From Clostridia bacterium (GTDB lineage Bacteria; Bacillota; Clostridia; Lachnospirales; Lachnospiraceae): DNA of 64,000 nucleotides. Each line of letters begins with the position of its first letter. Position 1 is the stretch's first letter. The position numbers were made by a program, and so were the translations under genes. This document shows, piece after piece, positions 26,694 through 35,361 of the stretch. The notes under the pieces were generated by a model. That model was not told where the DNA came from. It made no database searches and saw nothing but the letters and a program-made list of their open reading frames with translations. The stretch is taken from positions 62,001 to 126,000 of the forward strand of contig CAJTEN010000008.1 in assembly GCA_910575245.1 (NCBI GenBank), in the 5' to 3' direction.

Positions 26694-28224
26694 CGCTTCC
26701 TCCTCTGAACCGTACCTGTAAGATACGCCTTGTGCTTTCATCCACTTTATAACGCTGACTGATCCGGTATCCTGGTATCCACAGGACATGTGACCCGTCA
26801 GCCAGCAAATGCATGCTGTCACGCTGCATTTTCGGGATTTTCTCATTGACCATGTATTGTTTGACAGACTTCGTATGCATTGCGGCATCTATCATAAGAT
26901 AATCGCCCTGCTGCCGTGTACGCAATAACAAATACGTAGTTATTTTATCATAATCAAACCATTTCGTATATCTATTTTCAGGAATATTTTGTTCTTTTTG
27001 AAGCAGTTTGGCCTTCGGCTTCCCCGTTACTTCCTTTTCATTGTTTTCAGGCACTGTATCAAGCAGAAGGAAACTGAATACCCCCTCGCCCGGCACAAAG
27101 ATCTCTGCCGGAGGCTCCACCGGATATACTTCCTCCGCTTTCCTCTCCTTCTCTGCTGTCACTGCCCCCGTTACCGCCGGTCTCTCCCCAGGCTTCTCTG
27201 CCTTCGCTGTTTTTATCAGATACAGCCAGCCGTACTCCTTATATGCCCTGATTCCGTAAGGAAGGCTGAGCTCCTTGCTGCCGCCCGCTGTCATCAAATG
27301 CACCAAATCGCCTATATGCCGGCCGGTAATATCCTTTCTGTGCGGTGTCAGGCGTTCCATGCAGGCCAACAGCACCCTCTTATACATAGCCGGATCCTCG
27401 GCAAGAAGCCCTCCGCCCTGTATGCACAGGCTCCCCGGCCGGCCGTCTGTATTCTCCGCCCTGTTCTCCTTTACATACCTTTCGTATAACCGCTCTGTCT
27501 GTCTTTCCAGATAACCTTCCGTTTCCACCAGAATATCCGCCAGATCCCCCATATGGGCCACCGCCCCGGAACAGATCTCCCGCTCAGCGTACGGCAGGAT
27601 ATGATGTCTTATCTTATTGCGGGTATAAGTGTCTTCCGCATTCGTGCTGTCCTGGCAGTACTGCAGGCCATGCCGCGCAAGATATCCCTCAATCTCCGTC
27701 CTCTCCAGACACAAAAGCGGACGTATCACCGACTCCCTCACCGGCCGGATCGAACCGAGTCCCCGCAGGCCGCTTCCCCGGAACAGATGGAAGAGCATCG
27801 TCTCCGCCCGGTCATTGCAATTATGGGCTACCGCAACCTTACCGTTCTCCTCCCGCTTCTTCTGCTCCCCCAGCACCTCCTCAAAGGCTCTGTACCTGAG
27901 CAGCCGTCCTGCTTCTTCCGAAGATAAACCGTTGCGGGCGGCATACCCCTGCATATCCACTTTACGCAGATAAAAAGGGATCTCCATCCTCCTGCACAGC
28001 TCTCTCACATATGCCGCATCCTCGGATGCTTCTGCCCGGACACCGTGATCCACATGTACTGCCAGAAGCCGGAAGGCCATCTCCCTGTGCATTCTCCAGA
28101 GAATATGAAGCAGACAGACCGAATCTGCCCCTCCCGACACCCCTGCCGCTATCAAATCATTCTCCTCTATCATATGGTACTTCCCGGCAAACTGCTTCAC
28201 CTTAGTATATGTAATGTCCTCCAT
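26677..28224 (-). CDS. tilS: tRNA(Ile)-lysidine synthetase
   Basis: 515 residues. It attaches lysine to C34 of tRNA-Ile(CAU) so that it reads AUA. PP-loop AAGVSGGADS (27-36), then the N-type ATPase domain (HVDHGVRAEASEDA, AHNCNDRAETMLFHLFRGSGLRGL, CQDSTN....RNKIRHHILP), and a C-terminal domain ending WIPGYRISQRYKVDE. ATG 28224 has AGGAG; 14 extra upstream codons have none. The insert around 370-430 (Glu/Lys/Val rich) makes it longer than the usual 440-470. Confidence 0.94.
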   Translation of the reverse strand: MEDITYTKVKQFAGKYHMIEENDLIAAGVSGGADSVCLLHILWRMHREMAFRLLAVHVDHGVRAEASEDAAYVRELCRRMEIPFYLRKVDMQGYAARNGLSSEEAGRLLRYRAFEEVLGEQKKREENGKVAVAHNCNDRAETMLFHLFRGSGLRGLGSIRPVRESVIRPLLCLERTEIEGYLARHGLQYCQDSTNAEDTYTRNKIRHHILPYAEREICSGAVAHMGDLADILVETEGYLERQTERLYERYVKENRAENTDGRPGSLCIQGGGLLAEDPAMYKRVLLACMERLTPHRKDITGRHIGDLVHLMTAGGSKELSLPYGIRAYKEYGWLYLIKTAKAEKPGERPAVTGAVTAEKERKAEEVYPVEPPAEIFVPGEGVFSFLLLDTVPENNEKEVTGKPKAKLLQKEQNIPENRYTKWFDYDKITTYLLLRTRQQGDYLMIDAAMHTKSVKQYMVNEKIPKMQRDSMHLLADGSHVLWIPGYRISQRYKVDESTRRILQVRFRGGSDGGTN

Positions 28225-28258
28225 AGTAACTCCTGTGTTTACTCTGTTTCTTAAGCTT

Positions 28259-29509
28259 TTATTCACAGTCCGCCGGCAGGGAGAGTGCGTCCTTCTTCCA
28301 CAGTCCGATCACCATCACCGTCATATCATCCCTGATATGCCCGTTGCTCTGCTTTAGACAGTAAGTCAATATCTGGTTGGCAATCTCATTCGGATTTGTG
28401 TATTCTGTCCTGCCGATGATCTCCGGCAGCATCTCCTCCCCAATCCCCTGGGAAAGAGCATCCAGAATCCCGTCCGACAACATAATCACATAATCCCCGC
28501 TCTGCAGCGCCCTGTGTATGGTCTCCGGTTCGATCTGCCCGAAAACACCCAGCGGAAAGTTCAGGGCCGACAGCCTGTCCACAAGCCGGCCTCTCTTGAT
28601 ATAACTGCATGCCGCCCCCACTTTCATGAATTCACATTCACCAGTATACATATTAATGTCACAAATATCCAGCGTAGACATATTTTCTTCCTGTCCCGCT
28701 GCCACAAGAGCGCCGTTGATCATCTGTACAGCCGGTTCCTTGCGGAATCCCGCTTCCAACAGTCTCTCCATCTTCTCGATTACCTGCCCCGAATCATTGC
28801 AGGCTTTCTTACCGGATCCCATACCGTCCGACAGAATAGCCGCCATTCTGCCGTTTTCCGCCTCATAGAAGGAATAATTGTCCCCCGACACTTCTTCCGT
28901 CTCCTTGACTGCCTTGGCCACGCCGGTCAGCACATGATATTCCGGCTCTTCCACAAAATAATAAGTACTCCAGTCCGGCGTAAGATACTGGGGTGAATTT
29001 CTGGCCGCACGGAGCCTGATATTCAGGGCTACCGATATGAAATCCGCCACATCCTCTATACATACATGCTCTCCCAGCTTCGTATATTTTTCGGAGAGCA
29101 TCTTCATTGTCAGGCTGATCTCCGTATGTCCGTCCTCGCGCTCTAACTCAAAGAAATTCCGAAGAAGGATTCCCGACTCCCGAAGCAGCCGGGATATCTG
29201 CTTGTACTTTCTCTCTCCCATAGGACGATACAGGCATGTCTCTCTGGCCACCTCAGCCATAATATGGGCCATCTCCTTCAGATGCTCTGCAAGAAGTCCC
29301 TGGTTCTCCTGCAGTTTACGCTGCCACAAATAATCCTGCCGGTCTTCCGGCTCACTTCCACCGGTACTGTTAAACGCTATTACATCCTCCCCCTCAAACA
29401 GATCTGCCAGATCTCTGAAGGACTCGGCATAAGTCAAAAGTCTCTGCCTTCCATATTCCGGTATGATGGTGATCTTGTTGTCATCTCTGCTCTCTGCCCG
29501 TTTCTTCAT
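28259..29509 (-). CDS. SpoIIE-family PP2C phosphatase lacking the membrane domain
   Basis: 416 residues. The C-terminal half is a PP2C domain with the metal-binding aspartates in AAILSDGMGSGKKA and YVIMLSDGILDAL. The N-terminal 200 residues resemble the cytoplasmic regulatory region of SpoIIE. The gene sits exactly where spoIIE lies in Bacillus and Clostridia (divIC - spoIIE - tilS), but the ten membrane helices that make SpoIIE about 800 residues long are missing, and the sequence upstream up to divIC has no room for them. ATG 29509 has GGGGAG. In SpoIIE this domain dephosphorylates SpoIIAA to activate sigma-F; here it must do so without membrane anchoring, or act elsewhere. Confidence 0.85.
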   Translation of the reverse strand: MKKRAESRDDNKITIIPEYGRQRLLTYAESFRDLADLFEGEDVIAFNSTGGSEPEDRQDYLWQRKLQENQGLLAEHLKEMAHIMAEVARETCLYRPMGERKYKQISRLLRESGILLRNFFELEREDGHTEISLTMKMLSEKYTKLGEHVCIEDVADFISVALNIRLRAARNSPQYLTPDWSTYYFVEEPEYHVLTGVAKAVKETEEVSGDNYSFYEAENGRMAAILSDGMGSGKKACNDSGQVIEKMERLLEAGFRKEPAVQMINGALVAAGQEENMSTLDICDINMYTGECEFMKVGAACSYIKRGRLVDRLSALNFPLGVFGQIEPETIHRALQSGDYVIMLSDGILDALSQGIGEEMLPEIIGRTEYTNPNEIANQILTYCLKQSNGHIRDDMTVMVIGLWKKDALSLPADCE

Positions 29510-29688
29510 GGTACCGCTCCCCTTCCGTTTCTCTGAGACTTCCTGTGCCTTCCCCGGCCGCAGGCTTGTCCGGATTAATATCATAACAGTCCAAACTATT
29601 ACAATTTCTATTTATCAATATATGAGGGGATGATCCGGATTATTCCAACAGAAAAAAAGCAAATCCCGGAAGTTTATCCAAAATCTGC

Positions 29689-29994
29689 TTAATTCTCGTC
29701 TTTAAATATGATCTCGCCTTCGTATACCAGGCCAAGTTTATTCTTCGCGATCTCTTCCACATACTTCTTGGTCTGTGTGTATTTCTCATACTCTTCTATC
29801 TTTTCCGTTCTCGCCTGCTCAGCTTCTATCTCCTGCATCAGGGTCTCTTCCCTCGCCAGATAAGACGCACGCTTCTCACGAAGCTCCACACTATTGACCA
29901 TGACCACAATCAGCATCATGATAACAACTGTGGTAACCAAAAGCATGCCTGTTGTGTTCTGACGCTTCTTATGATATGCTGCTTTTCTTGCCAT
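29689..29994 (-). CDS. Septum formation initiator DivIC/FtsB family
   Basis: 101 residues. Basic N-terminus (MARKAAYHKKRQN), one TM (about 17-36), then a coiled coil (ELREKRASYLAREETLMQEIEAEQARTEKIEEYEKYTQTKKYVEEIAKNKLGLV) with the family ending KLGLVYEGEIIF. It is part of the FtsL/DivIB divisome complex. Conserved position after yabQ. Confidence 0.9.
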   Translation of the reverse strand: MARKAAYHKKRQNTTGMLLVTTVVIMMLIVVMVNSVELREKRASYLAREETLMQEIEAEQARTEKIEEYEKYTQTKKYVEEIAKNKLGLVYEGEIIFKDEN

Positions 29995-30023
29995 GCTGTT
30001 ACCAATACTCCTCTTCCGATTTC

Positions 30024-30512
30024 TTACTGTTTGTGTAAAATCATTCTAATTGTTTTCCGGCAGACCGTCAACCGTTTTTTTATTGACTCCTTCACTTTTT
30101 TCAGTTTCCTTCCAAGGAATCGAACAAACCTTCGAATGCCAAAAAACAGGCATTTTACGGGTTTTAGCACAACTTGTATGACGCGAAAAATAAACCACAT
30201 TATCTTGTATATGCATGTTGACATAATGTTAACAAATCGATTTTTTATCATTCCTTTATAAAAAAGCATTCCAAGAGCTGCCCCCATCACGGCAAACCAT
30301 CTCAGAACGCCATTGTTCTCTCTGTAAAGCATATAGAAAACACTGATCCCACATACAAACCAATAAATAAAATCTTCCACGGAAATCAGAAACATGCCAT
30401 GTGTAAACAACTTTCTAAGAACCAATATCCAGTCATAGGCAAACGTAATGATCAGGCCTATGAGGATGGAATGAAGAAAAAAAATAATTTCCTGCACAAT
30501 GTCCTGACTCAT
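30024..30512 (-). CDS. yabQ: Spore cortex protein YabQ
   Basis: 162 residues with four to five hydrophobic segments: IIFFLHSILIGLIITFAYDWILVLR, the FIYWFVCGISVFYMLYRENNG motif typical of YabQ, and WFAVMGAALGMLFY. The C-terminal tail is very basic. In Bacillus YabQ is a mother-cell membrane protein needed for cortex assembly. ATG 30512 is chosen (GGAGG 11 bp upstream); a longer frame overlaps yabP. Confidence 0.88.
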   Translation of the reverse strand: MSQDIVQEIIFFLHSILIGLIITFAYDWILVLRKLFTHGMFLISVEDFIYWFVCGISVFYMLYRENNGVLRWFAVMGAALGMLFYKGMIKNRFVNIMSTCIYKIMWFIFRVIQVVLKPVKCLFFGIRRFVRFLGRKLKKVKESIKKRLTVCRKTIRMILHKQ

Positions 30513-30531
30513 ACCTGACGCTTCCTCCGTC

Positions 30532-30822
30532 TCACTTAAACAATCTGGCAAGTAATGATTCACCCTTGGCTCCGTAGCCTGCGGTTTCTGAATAAGTAAA
30601 ACTGTCGATCCGGCCGTCTACATCCACCTCTCCTTTATCCAGAGACAGACGGCTGACATGCAGCTCGGCGCCTTTGATCATCAGCATACCCTGCTCTGTC
30701 TCAAGCAGGATTTCATTGACATCAAAAGACAAAACGTCATTGACGCCGCTTATGCTACATGTCCTTCTATTGGTAAGCATCAGCTTGTGCGGTTTCCTGT
30801 TCACGCTGTTCAAATCTTCCAT
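30532..30822 (-). CDS. yabP: Sporulation protein YabP
   Basis: 96 residues, small beta-rich protein: HKLMLTNRRTCSISGVNDVLSFDVNEILLETEQGMLMIKGAELHVSRLSLDKGEVDVDG. The GV.DV.SFD..E..LET..G.L.I.G..LH...L....GE....G pattern is that of YabP/YqfC spore proteins. GGGAGGG precedes ATG 30822. Adjacent to yabQ, as in Bacillus. Confidence 0.92.
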   Translation of the reverse strand: MEDLNSVNRKPHKLMLTNRRTCSISGVNDVLSFDVNEILLETEQGMLMIKGAELHVSRLSLDKGEVDVDGRIDSFTYSETAGYGAKGESLLARLFK

Positions 30823-30894
30823 ACATGCCCTCCCGTGCGAAGTTCCATAACCCTTCCTTTCAATGTATGTAAGATTCCGGCCAAATATGCCTGT

Positions 30895-31137
30895 TTATGG
30901 CAGATAACGAAACAATTCTTTCGCTTCTTCCTTCCGGACGGTTTCCTGCACATCCAGGACTTCTACTTTAACCTCTTTATTACCGAACTGAATCGTGATG
31001 ACATCTCCCATTTTAACATTGACGGAAGCCTTCGCCGGCCTGCCGTTCACCAATACCCTTCCCGCATCACACGCCTCATTCGCCACGGTACGGCGCTTGA
31101 TCAGACGGGAAACCTTTAAATATTTATCAAGTCTCAT
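30895..31137 (-). CDS. rqcP: S4-domain RNA-binding protein RqcP (YabO)
   Basis: 80 residues, almost wholly an S4 domain (MRLDKYLKVSRLIKRRTVANEACDAGRVLVNGRPAKASVNVKMGDVITIQF). The Bacillus homologue binds the stalled 50S subunit and helps RqcH add alanine tails during ribosome quality control. ATG 31137 is chosen for its AAGGAG and family start. Between hup and yabP, as usual. Confidence 0.92.
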   Translation of the reverse strand: MRLDKYLKVSRLIKRRTVANEACDAGRVLVNGRPAKASVNVKMGDVITIQFGNKEVKVEVLDVQETVRKEEAKELFRYLP

Positions 31138-31205
31138 CTCTTTCTCCTTAACCAACAAAAGCCCATATGCGAATGCATACAGGCTTTTACTTTCTCTCAC
31201 ATGGC

Positions 31206-31481
31206 TTATGCGTTAAGCATGTCCTTTAATGCCTTGCCGGCTTTGAACTTAGGAGCCTTGGAAGCTGCAATCTTCATAACTTCTCCGCTCTGAGGATTTC
31301 TTCCTTCTCTTGCCGCTCTCTCGGAAACCTCGAAAGTACCGAAACCAACTAACTGTACTTTACCGCCCTTCTTCAACTCATCAGCAACAACATCTGTAAA
31401 AGCCTTTAATGCCTTCTCTGCGTCTTTTTTGGATAATCCTGCCTGATCAGCCATAGCTGCAATTAATTCTGTCTTGTTCAT
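31206..31481 (-). CDS. hup: DNA-binding protein HU
   Basis: 91 residues, canonical HU: MNKTELIAAMADQAGLSKKDAEKALKAF ... VQLVGFGTFEVSERAAREGRNPQSGEVMKI ... PKFKAGKALKDMLN. It contains the DNA-binding beta arm with the conserved RNP. AGGAGGAG precedes ATG 31481. Nucleoid protein, first gene of the conserved cluster. Confidence 0.97.
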   Translation of the reverse strand: MNKTELIAAMADQAGLSKKDAEKALKAFTDVVADELKKGGKVQLVGFGTFEVSERAAREGRNPQSGEVMKIAASKAPKFKAGKALKDMLNA

Positions 31482-31621
31482 CTTGAACTCCTCCTTAAAT
31501 GAGTCTTCGTTTTATTATTAGATGTTCCTCTTTTGAAACGCCTACACCTATTTATATACGCTTTTTCCTCTGTTGTCAAGCAGAAAGAGGGCATTTTTTT
31601 CGCCATTTTAGGGCATTTTGC

Positions 31622-31660
31622 AACAGTTCAGTCTCAGGTTTCCCTGTTACGGACTTTGCA
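31622..31660. repeat. Family D repeat fragment forming the end of mazG
   Basis: ACAGTTCAG (31624-31632) through TTTCCCTGTTACGGA matches the first hairpin of 61484-61558. It covers the last codons and stop of mazG (stop complement of 31634-31636). Confidence 0.45.
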
Positions 31661-32383
31661 GCCATTACCTTCATATTGATCAATCAAATCTTCTATTCTA
31701 TCGGTAAGTATTTGTTCCTGGGAAATCCTAACAATTCTGGCAATATCAGACATTCTGACGAGCATGTCTGCCATGGCCTGTTCAACCTCCCTGCTATACG
31801 TCTCATGGTCACATACCTTCAGTGCATTGACTGCCTCCTGCAGCGCCTCTACGTTCTGCCTGTAGGAACTCCCCTTCTCATAATTCTGATCTATCTTCTT
31901 CAGAACCTTAACCGCTCTGGTCAGTGCCGGCAGTTCCCGCGGTATCTCCTGCAGCGGGGAGGTAATCCACTTCTTTCCCTTCTTCTCTTCCTTTTTAATC
32001 TCTTCCCAGTTCATAAGCACTTCATCGGGCGTATCTGCGCTGCCCTTCCCGAACACATGGGGATGTCTGCGGACCATCTTGCGGCTCACCTCGTCCACCA
32101 CGTCCGCCATGGTAAAGAGTCCTTCCTCTGATGCGATCTGCGCATGCATTACCACCTGCAAGAGTACATCCCCCAACTCTTCCCGCATATTCTCGGGGTC
32201 TCCTGTCTGCCCATAAATACGGATGGAGGCAAGCAGCTCTGCTGCCTCCTCCATCATACAAGGCTTAAGACTTTCATGGGTCTGCGCTCTGTCCCAGGGA
32301 CACCCGTCTTCACTGCGGAGTGTCCTGATAATATGCAGCAGATCTTCGTATGTATATTTCCTGTCCTTATTTTCCATCTGCAC
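31634..32383 (-). CDS. mazG: Nucleoside triphosphate pyrophosphohydrolase MazG
   Basis: 249 residues, two MazG domains. The first carries LRSEDGCPWDRAQTHESLKPCMMEEAAELLASI ... MREELGDVLLQVVMHAQIASEEG, with the EExxE / ExxD metal site; the second is shorter and less conserved. It hydrolyses NTPs to NMP plus pyrophosphate, cleaning the nucleotide pool. The start is GTG 32383 or ATG 32377. The C-terminal KVRNRET tail lies inside a family D repeat, so the native end may have been altered. Confidence 0.93.
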   Translation of the reverse strand: MQMENKDRKYTYEDLLHIIRTLRSEDGCPWDRAQTHESLKPCMMEEAAELLASIRIYGQTGDPENMREELGDVLLQVVMHAQIASEEGLFTMADVVDEVSRKMVRRHPHVFGKGSADTPDEVLMNWEEIKKEEKKGKKWITSPLQEIPRELPALTRAVKVLKKIDQNYEKGSSYRQNVEALQEAVNALKVCDHETYSREVEQAMADMLVRMSDIARIVRISQEQILTDRIEDLIDQYEGNGCKVRNRET

Positions 32384-32478
32384 TGTACTTCCCTGTCTTC
32401 TTTCCCTGTCACCAGATTATAGCGGCTCAGATATCTTCACCGTTGTCTCAGGTCTGCCATTGTATTCTGCCGGAATCT

Positions 32479-34221
32479 TTACGGTGTTCTGTAAGGAAAT
32501 CTCGGCGCGTCCCCTTGATCTCCACTGGGCGGATTCTCTGTACTGCCTGATGAAGTGCTGGTATTACCATCCGGTGGAGTCTCCGTACTGCCTGACGAGG
32601 TACTGGTATTACCATCCGGCGGAGTTTCCGTACTGCCTGATGAAGTACTGGTATTACCATCCGGCGGGGTCTCCGTACTGCCTGATGAAGTACTGGTATT
32701 ACCATCCGGCGGGGTCTCCGTACTGCCTGACGAGGTGCTGGTATTACCATCCGGCGGAGTCCCCGTACTGCCTGATGAAGTGCTGGTATTACCATCCGGC
32801 GGAGTCCCCGTACTGCCTGACGAGGTACTGGTACTGCCGCTGCTGGTAGGTTTATTCGCGTTACCGCTTACCGTATTGCTTTCTTTCTCCAGATCAGGGA
32901 AGGAATAGGTGATATCTTCCCCGTCATTGTATAAATATATCGTATAGCTCTTGGTCTTGTAACCGCTCTTACGCAGAGAGATCGTATGGCTTCCGATCGT
33001 CTTCTTGAAGCTGACCGGTGCAACACCTACATAATTGCTGTCCAGATACACTTCCACATTCTTGGGTGCATCAATATAGACCCGGTTGCTCTGTGTCGGC
33101 GTAATCGTATTGTCACTGACAGAATCAGATGTCTCTTTCTTCTTAGGCTCCGTTACCTGCAGACTGTTCTCGCTGACTGTAGAGTCCTCCTCTTCTTTTT
33201 TCTCCTCCAGCGCGAAGGAGATTTTAGCATACTCGGAACCCACCTGAATATACTTCGTCAGAGAATCATACCCTTCCGCCTCCAGATGGATCTGATGGAT
33301 TCCGTACGACAGCTCCACTGCCTTGCTGATATCCGTACTCTTGCCGTCTATGCTGACCGCGGCGCCGGCGGGCGTCACGGAGAACAGAATCTTACCGGTC
33401 TTATTCTGCACGATCTCAATGTCACCCACATCCAGCACGGTCTCTTTATCTCTTTCAATTACAATATCTTTGACACTGCTGACTCCGCCGTTGGACAAGG
33501 CCACCTGATAGCTGCCTTCCGGTACCACTAACAGCATATCTTCCGTGATTTCCCGAATCACCGTGTTCCCCACTTCTATCCAGCCGCCAAGCAAGGCCTG
33601 TTCATTCCTCAGCCGCAGATAGCCATGGCCTCTCTCCACATTAATGCTGTAAATCTTGTGGTCAATCCCCCGGATCGTAACCAGATCCTGTGCCACAACG
33701 TCCATCACTTCCACGCGCTTCCCTTCTGAGAGGACTACGGCCTCATCCGGGAGGGAATAGGTATTGGGACCAATGCTTGCCGTTTTATTGATGCCGCCCA
33801 GGTTGTAATTTTCTATATTCTCATATACCCATGCGCTGGGAGATACCTTGATGTTGGCAATCTGCCTTTTTCCTTTCAGGAAATTGACGTCCACAACATC
33901 GCCCGCCCTGATCTGGGAGATCGTCATCGGGCCGTCATACTTATCCGTCACATAGGTAGTTCCGTCATAGTACAGAGTATATTGCCTTCCTGTGTCCATA
34001 TTCATAAAAATGACACAGTTATTCTTCTGGTCCACTTCCATGACCACCGCCGTATCCGCCGAGTCGTAACTGCCTACCGTACTCACAGTGAACCCGGTAT
34101 CCACGATATTGTTCTCCTTGTCCTTAGCCATACCGATGTTGTATGCCTGTGAGGTGCAGCCGGTGATCAGCACTGCCAGCGTTGTAATAACTGCTGCCGC
34201 CTGTAAAATTCTTCCGTGCAT
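32479..34221 (-). CDS. PEGA-domain lipoprotein with C-terminal 15-residue repeats
   Basis: 580 residues. The lipobox VLITGC puts the lipidated Cys at about 22. A beta-rich N-terminal region (about 40-265) precedes two PEGA domains (about 275-345 and 385-450; GAAVSIDGKSTDISKAVELSYGIHQI, and NVEVYLDSNYVGVAPVSFKK). The last 120 residues are low complexity: six full copies of a 15-residue unit of form ST[GE]TPPDGNTSTSSG. PEGA domains occur on surface proteins of Gram-positive bacteria; the repeat tail looks like a wall-spanning stalk or variable spacer. Confidence 0.85.
   Translation of the reverse strand: MHGRILQAAAVITTLAVLITGCTSQAYNIGMAKDKENNIVDTGFTVSTVGSYDSADTAVVMEVDQKNNCVIFMNMDTGRQYTLYYDGTTYVTDKYDGPMTISQIRAGDVVDVNFLKGKRQIANIKVSPSAWVYENIENYNLGGINKTASIGPNTYSLPDEAVVLSEGKRVEVMDVVAQDLVTIRGIDHKIYSINVERGHGYLRLRNEQALLGGWIEVGNTVIREITEDMLLVVPEGSYQVALSNGGVSSVKDIVIERDKETVLDVGDIEIVQNKTGKILFSVTPAGAAVSIDGKSTDISKAVELSYGIHQIHLEAEGYDSLTKYIQVGSEYAKISFALEEKKEEEDSTVSENSLQVTEPKKKETSDSVSDNTITPTQSNRVYIDAPKNVEVYLDSNYVGVAPVSFKKTIGSHTISLRKSGYKTKSYTIYLYNDGEDITYSFPDLEKESNTVSGNANKPTSSGSTSTSSGSTGTPPDGNTSTSSGSTGTPPDGNTSTSSGSTETPPDGNTSTSSGSTETPPDGNTSTSSGSTETPPDGNTSTSSGSTETPPDGNTSTSSGSTENPPSGDQGDAPRFPYRTP
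32534..32842 (-). repeat. 45-bp tandem repeat inside the PEGA lipoprotein gene
   Basis: Units of 45 bp (core CCGTACTGCCTGA, then TGGTATTACCATCCGGCGG) occur about six times with few differences, mostly silent or Gly/Glu switches. In frame, so slipped-strand changes would alter length by 15 residues without frameshift. Not a CRISPR: units are contiguous and coding. Confidence 0.9.
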
Positions 34222-34272
34222 TCTGAATCCTTATCCTTTCCCCTTTTTGTCTGCCCGCCGCATCGCTGAAAG

Positions 34273-35250
34273 TCACTTTTTGAATATATTTTCCAAAAAA
34301 AGCTGCTTCTCATGTTCCTGGGCAAATAATTTTTCTATTTTCTCCATATTCCTGCCGGGAATCCAAGCCTTCCCTGTATTATAATAGAAATTCACAATTT
34401 TCCAGAATTTCTCGGGATATGCCAGCCTGTAATACAGCTGCCTGTAATCCCTGTCTGTCAGACTCCTCTCTTTATTATAACTCTCCAGAAGCAAATTCCC
34501 AAGTGTCTGCGACCAGTTATTTTTTTCCAGAAGCTTACGGAGGAACAGGTACAGATCCCGCACCGGATAGTCCCTCACACATTTCTCAAAGTTAATGAGA
34601 ACATTGCCTGCCGCCGTCTGCAAAATATTATGATACTGGTAATCGCCATGACATACCACAGTAAATTCATAAGAATTCTCCTCATAGGCATAATAACGCA
34701 ATTCATCGGCAATTTGCAAGGCATTATTCATGAAATAATCATAATGCTTCATTAAATAGATTTCGAAATCCGTTTTCTGGCTCTTTTCCTGAAGAAATTT
34801 CCTTACTTTTTTCAATTCCCGGTTATGCTTCTCATATTCCTTGTCAATCCTGAAAACCGGCTGCGACTGCAGCTCCCCGCTTTCCGAAAGATCGGCCGCG
34901 CCATGCAGCTTCGCCAGCGTGGCAACTGCCTGCCTGCATTCTTCGATATCCCTGTAATTACACTCTCTGCCCTCATAATAAGATTTCACTACATACGCTA
35001 CGCCGTCCTGATCGAAGACGATCAGTTCGTCTTCCTTCGTCCGCAGGATAGACTCTGCCTGCACTGCACCGCTGTCATTGATATGCCTCAGCAGAAAGTC
35101 CTGAAACTTTATTTTCTCCACAGGCCCGCTGTATTCCTTCAAAATAAATAATCCCCTGTCTGATTCACACAGGATCGCACCCCGTCCCTTCCATGTACGG
35201 TTTATTTCTATTTCATAATGGTCAAACAAACTGACACTTCTGTCATTCAC
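34273..35250 (-). CDS. CotS-like phosphotransferase-fold spore coat protein
   Basis: 325 residues with an aminoglycoside-phosphotransferase fold: N-lobe lysine in LFILKEYSG, then VCHGDYQYHNIL (HGDxxxxN, 201-208). The following metal-binding Asp is replaced: the expected IDF/IDW reads LINFEKC (Asn 220), so catalysis may be lost. The CotS/YutH family coats spores in Bacillus. GTG start at 35250 with GGGGGG 5 bp upstream. The downstream PEGA gene starts 51 bp after its stop. Confidence 0.8.
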   Translation of the reverse strand: MNDRSVSLFDHYEIEINRTWKGRGAILCESDRGLFILKEYSGPVEKIKFQDFLLRHINDSGAVQAESILRTKEDELIVFDQDGVAYVVKSYYEGRECNYRDIEECRQAVATLAKLHGAADLSESGELQSQPVFRIDKEYEKHNRELKKVRKFLQEKSQKTDFEIYLMKHYDYFMNNALQIADELRYYAYEENSYEFTVVCHGDYQYHNILQTAAGNVLINFEKCVRDYPVRDLYLFLRKLLEKNNWSQTLGNLLLESYNKERSLTDRDYRQLYYRLAYPEKFWKIVNFYYNTGKAWIPGRNMEKIEKLFAQEHEKQLFLENIFKK

Positions 35251-35361
35251 ACGAATACCCCCCGCTTTCTCGTCTATCCTATCTTATGAAAGCAGGGTGA
35301 AAAGTATGTGCAAAAAATATTACAGGCAGTTGCGCGCACTCGCCGCAAGGGTAAAAATCTT

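Noticed and set aside
32555..32850. Evenly spaced repeats resembling a CRISPR array
   Set aside because: Units are contiguous 45-bp tandem repeats without unique spacers and encode the Ser/Thr/Pro tail of the PEGA lipoprotein.
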